From assembly GCF_014385165.1 (NCBI RefSeq), contig NZ_JACRTF010000001.1, positions 2,790,001-2,854,000 on the forward strand: a DNA stretch of 64,000 nt. Reading direction: 5' to 3'. The notes beneath the pieces were generated by a model. It was not told the origin of the DNA and did no database searches. It worked only from the letters and a program-made list of their open reading frames with translations. The stretch is from Jilunia laotingensis. Its GTDB lineage: Bacteria; Bacteroidota; Bacteroidia; Bacteroidales; Bacteroidaceae. The position numbers and the translations under genes were made by a program. This document shows positions 62,501 to 64,000 of the stretch, in pieces. The stretch's first letter is position 1. The number at the start of each line of letters is the position of its first letter.

Positions 62501-64000
62501 TTATTCACGAATCACCTTTACAGATGCATCCTGATATTTCAATAGGTAAGTTCCCGCCGGTAACTGTGTTGTACCGATAGTATTGTCACCTGCTTTCAAT
62601 TCAATCTGCATGATGAGCTGTCCGTTCATGTTGTAAAGTTCAGCCATTGCCGTTTCAGGTACGTTGACTACAAGTTGGTCTTTAAACGGATTGTTCAGTA
62701 TGCGAATGATACTGTTTGCATCAGCTTGTGTACTGTCAATACCATCAGGCTTATTCGACTTAACAGTGACAGCGAAAGTCGATTCTGCATATTTTTCTCC
62801 AAATCCTTCTTTTGCAACCGAGTAACGTACGGTTAAGTTGGCTACACCTGTCCGATCTTTGGCCGGTATCAGGACAAGGGAGTCGGTTACGGTGTCGATA
62901 CTGTCACGTATTAATTCCGGATTGTCATTTGCTGTTACAGACTTATTGATTGTTACGTAATAAGTACTTCCTGTGTAATTGAATACATTCTTTAAATCAA
63001 GTCTGAGCGTATCCGTGCCTTCAATGATTGTCGTATCTTTGAGTGCTTCGGCAAGTGTCGGTTTTACGATTTCGGCTTTGATTGTCAGATCTACATCTGT
63101 GCGTGTAGAAACACCTGCTTTGTCGATAGCCTCTACTTGGAAAGTAATTACCGAGTCTTTATCTACTGTACCTCTGAAAAGTTCTTGAATTCGGATATCG
63201 CCTTCTTCCAGGTTGTCCAGTTGTGTGATCCAAGGATGTTTTTCCAATCCGCGCAGATAGATATTAAAGTCACCTTCACGATCGGTAAAGTTCGTTTTCC
63301 AGATGGAGTGTGCCGAGGCACTTGTTGCCATTTCGTAGCAATAGTTATTGGGACTCATCGTAAAGCGACTGGCTGGTTTCGGTGCTTCGTTGTCACCAAG
63401 TTCCGGCTGTAAAGTCAGGTTGGCAGGTGTTTTGCCAAGGTTGAAGATATCTTCTACTTTACTCATGGATTTACCGTAATAAGCACTTCCCTGATATGTA
63501 GAAGCATCTTCGTTTGCATAAGTGACGTAGAAATAATTGTTGATGCTGTCATATACAGCTTCTGTCGGATATACATTGCTTCCTGTCATATAAATACCGT
63601 CGAGGATTTCACTCTTTTCCGTATCATAGATAGAGAAACCGTTGTAATTGGCCAACAGGATAGAATCGCCAATTGCTTGTTTCATAGCTACCGGAACACC
63701 TTCGAAGAATGCTTGAATACCGTCTGTTTCGACCACTTTGGAAGTATTGTTCGTCGTGTTGAACTCTAGGATGGAAGCTGGTGCTTCGGTGGCGGGATCG
63801 TAAGGACGAATACCATAAACCTTGTCATCTTTGGCAACGAGTGTAGTTACATCCAGACCTTTTTGATTCAATGACACTTCGCGGGATAAAGTGAAGTTTT
63901 TCAGATCGATTGAACTCATGGAACTCTTGTCTTCCGTGGCTGCAATGATATATAGTTTATCGTTGGTTACGGTCATGTCTTTCATAGGTTTACCTAATGT
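62501..64000 (-). CDS. Cell-surface protein with type IX sorting tail (5' end outside window)
   Basis: An open frame crosses the right edge, with 499 codons visible. The first visible part is a beta-propeller-like region of the DUF5074/YncE kind (LDVTTLVAKDDKVYGIRPYDP, NYNGFSIYDTEKSE). Ig-like segments follow (PVT- and DSV-rich, about 300-410). The last about 80 residues (SIIRILNNPFKDQLVVNVPE to LPAGTYLLKYQDASVKVIRE) form a type A sorting domain. An ATG at 63985 is internal, because the frame continues as TLGKPMKD upstream. The function is unknown. Confidence 0.8.
   Translation of the reverse strand, partial: TLGKPMKDMTVTNDKLYIIAATEDKSSMSSIDLKNFTLSREVSLNQKGLDVTTLVAKDDKVYGIRPYDPATEAPASILEFNTTNNTSKVVETDGIQAFFEGVPVAMKQAIGDSILLANYNGFSIYDTEKSEILDGIYMTGSNVYPTEAVYDSINNYFYVTYANEDASTYQGSAYYGKSMSKVEDIFNLGKTPANLTLQPELGDNEAPKPASRFTMSPNNYCYEMATSASAHSIWKTNFTDREGDFNIYLRGLEKHPWITQLDNLEEGDIRIQELFRGTVDKDSVITFQVEAIDKAGVSTRTDVDLTIKAEIVKPTLAEALKDTTIIEGTDTLRLDLKNVFNYTGSTYYVTINKSVTANDNPELIRDSIDTVTDSLVLIPAKDRTGVANLTVRYSVAKEGFGEKYAESTFAVTVKSNKPDGIDSTQADANSIIRILNNPFKDQLVVNVPETAMAELYNMNGQLIMQIELKAGDNTIGTTQLPAGTYLLKYQDASVKVIRE

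Noticed and set aside
1..64000. tRNA, rRNA, insertion sequences or prophage genes
   Set aside because: I found no tRNA cloverleaf, rRNA segment, transposase or integrase in reading the window.

Overview
The window comes from a gut-type Bacteroidota chromosome, most likely Bacteroides. It carries a SusC/SusD pair, two hybrid two-component (HTCS) regulators, promoters of the Bacteroides type (TTTG, then 18-20 bp, then TAnnTTTG), few strong Shine-Dalgarno sequences, a bifunctional Fkp, and several proteins ending in Por/type IX-like sorting domains. I cannot fix the species from sequence alone. The gene order of the fructan locus matches the levan/fructose locus of B. thetaiotaomicron (BT1754-BT1763).

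Layout. 1-480 is a truncated aldose-1-epimerase-like gene on the minus strand. 802-13497 is a fructan utilisation locus: SusC, SusD, a DUF4960 surface lipoprotein, a LamG+GH32 enzyme, a GH32 lipoprotein, an MFS sugar importer and a PfkB fructokinase, closed by a perfect 23-bp hairpin. After a GNAT gene and about 1 kb of mostly non-coding DNA, a good promoter drives a 63-residue membrane peptide and the locus's fructose-sensor-type HTCS. fkp follows, then a LruC/DUF4842 lipoprotein, an MGMT-like protein and a lone PAS protein.

23-42 kb is mainly housekeeping and surface genes: pyruvate:ferredoxin oxidoreductase with an AAA/DUF4143 ATPase upstream, an ATP-grasp-like orphan, two GHL10-type glycoside hydrolase paralogues, a small membrane protein with an outer-membrane barrel, a GLUG-type surface protein, uvrA and a TPR histidine kinase. 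A reg_prop/Y_Y_Y HTCS (42347-46369) is coupled by a GTGA overlap to two short chromate-transporter genes. purL follows.

50.5-58.1 kb is a five-gene minus-strand operon for exported proteins: an S74-type protein with a sorting tail, a gingipain-like C25 protease, and three related proteins with nearly identical C-terminal sorting domains. A remnant of a second C25-like 3' end lies among them. The right end holds a LysE exporter, a DUF4924 protein, rfbD and prfC in a tight cluster, then a truncated surface protein.

The most unusual signal is a set of three intergenic arrays (about 14433-14608, 28683-28836 and 58383-58492), all with an exact 22-bp period. Their units begin with a GRTGARRAA-like block and end in CATC, CAACA or CCTC, and the centre of each unit varies. 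One array folds into a 24-bp stem. They look like one family of diverging 22-bp repeats and I know of no named element that matches.
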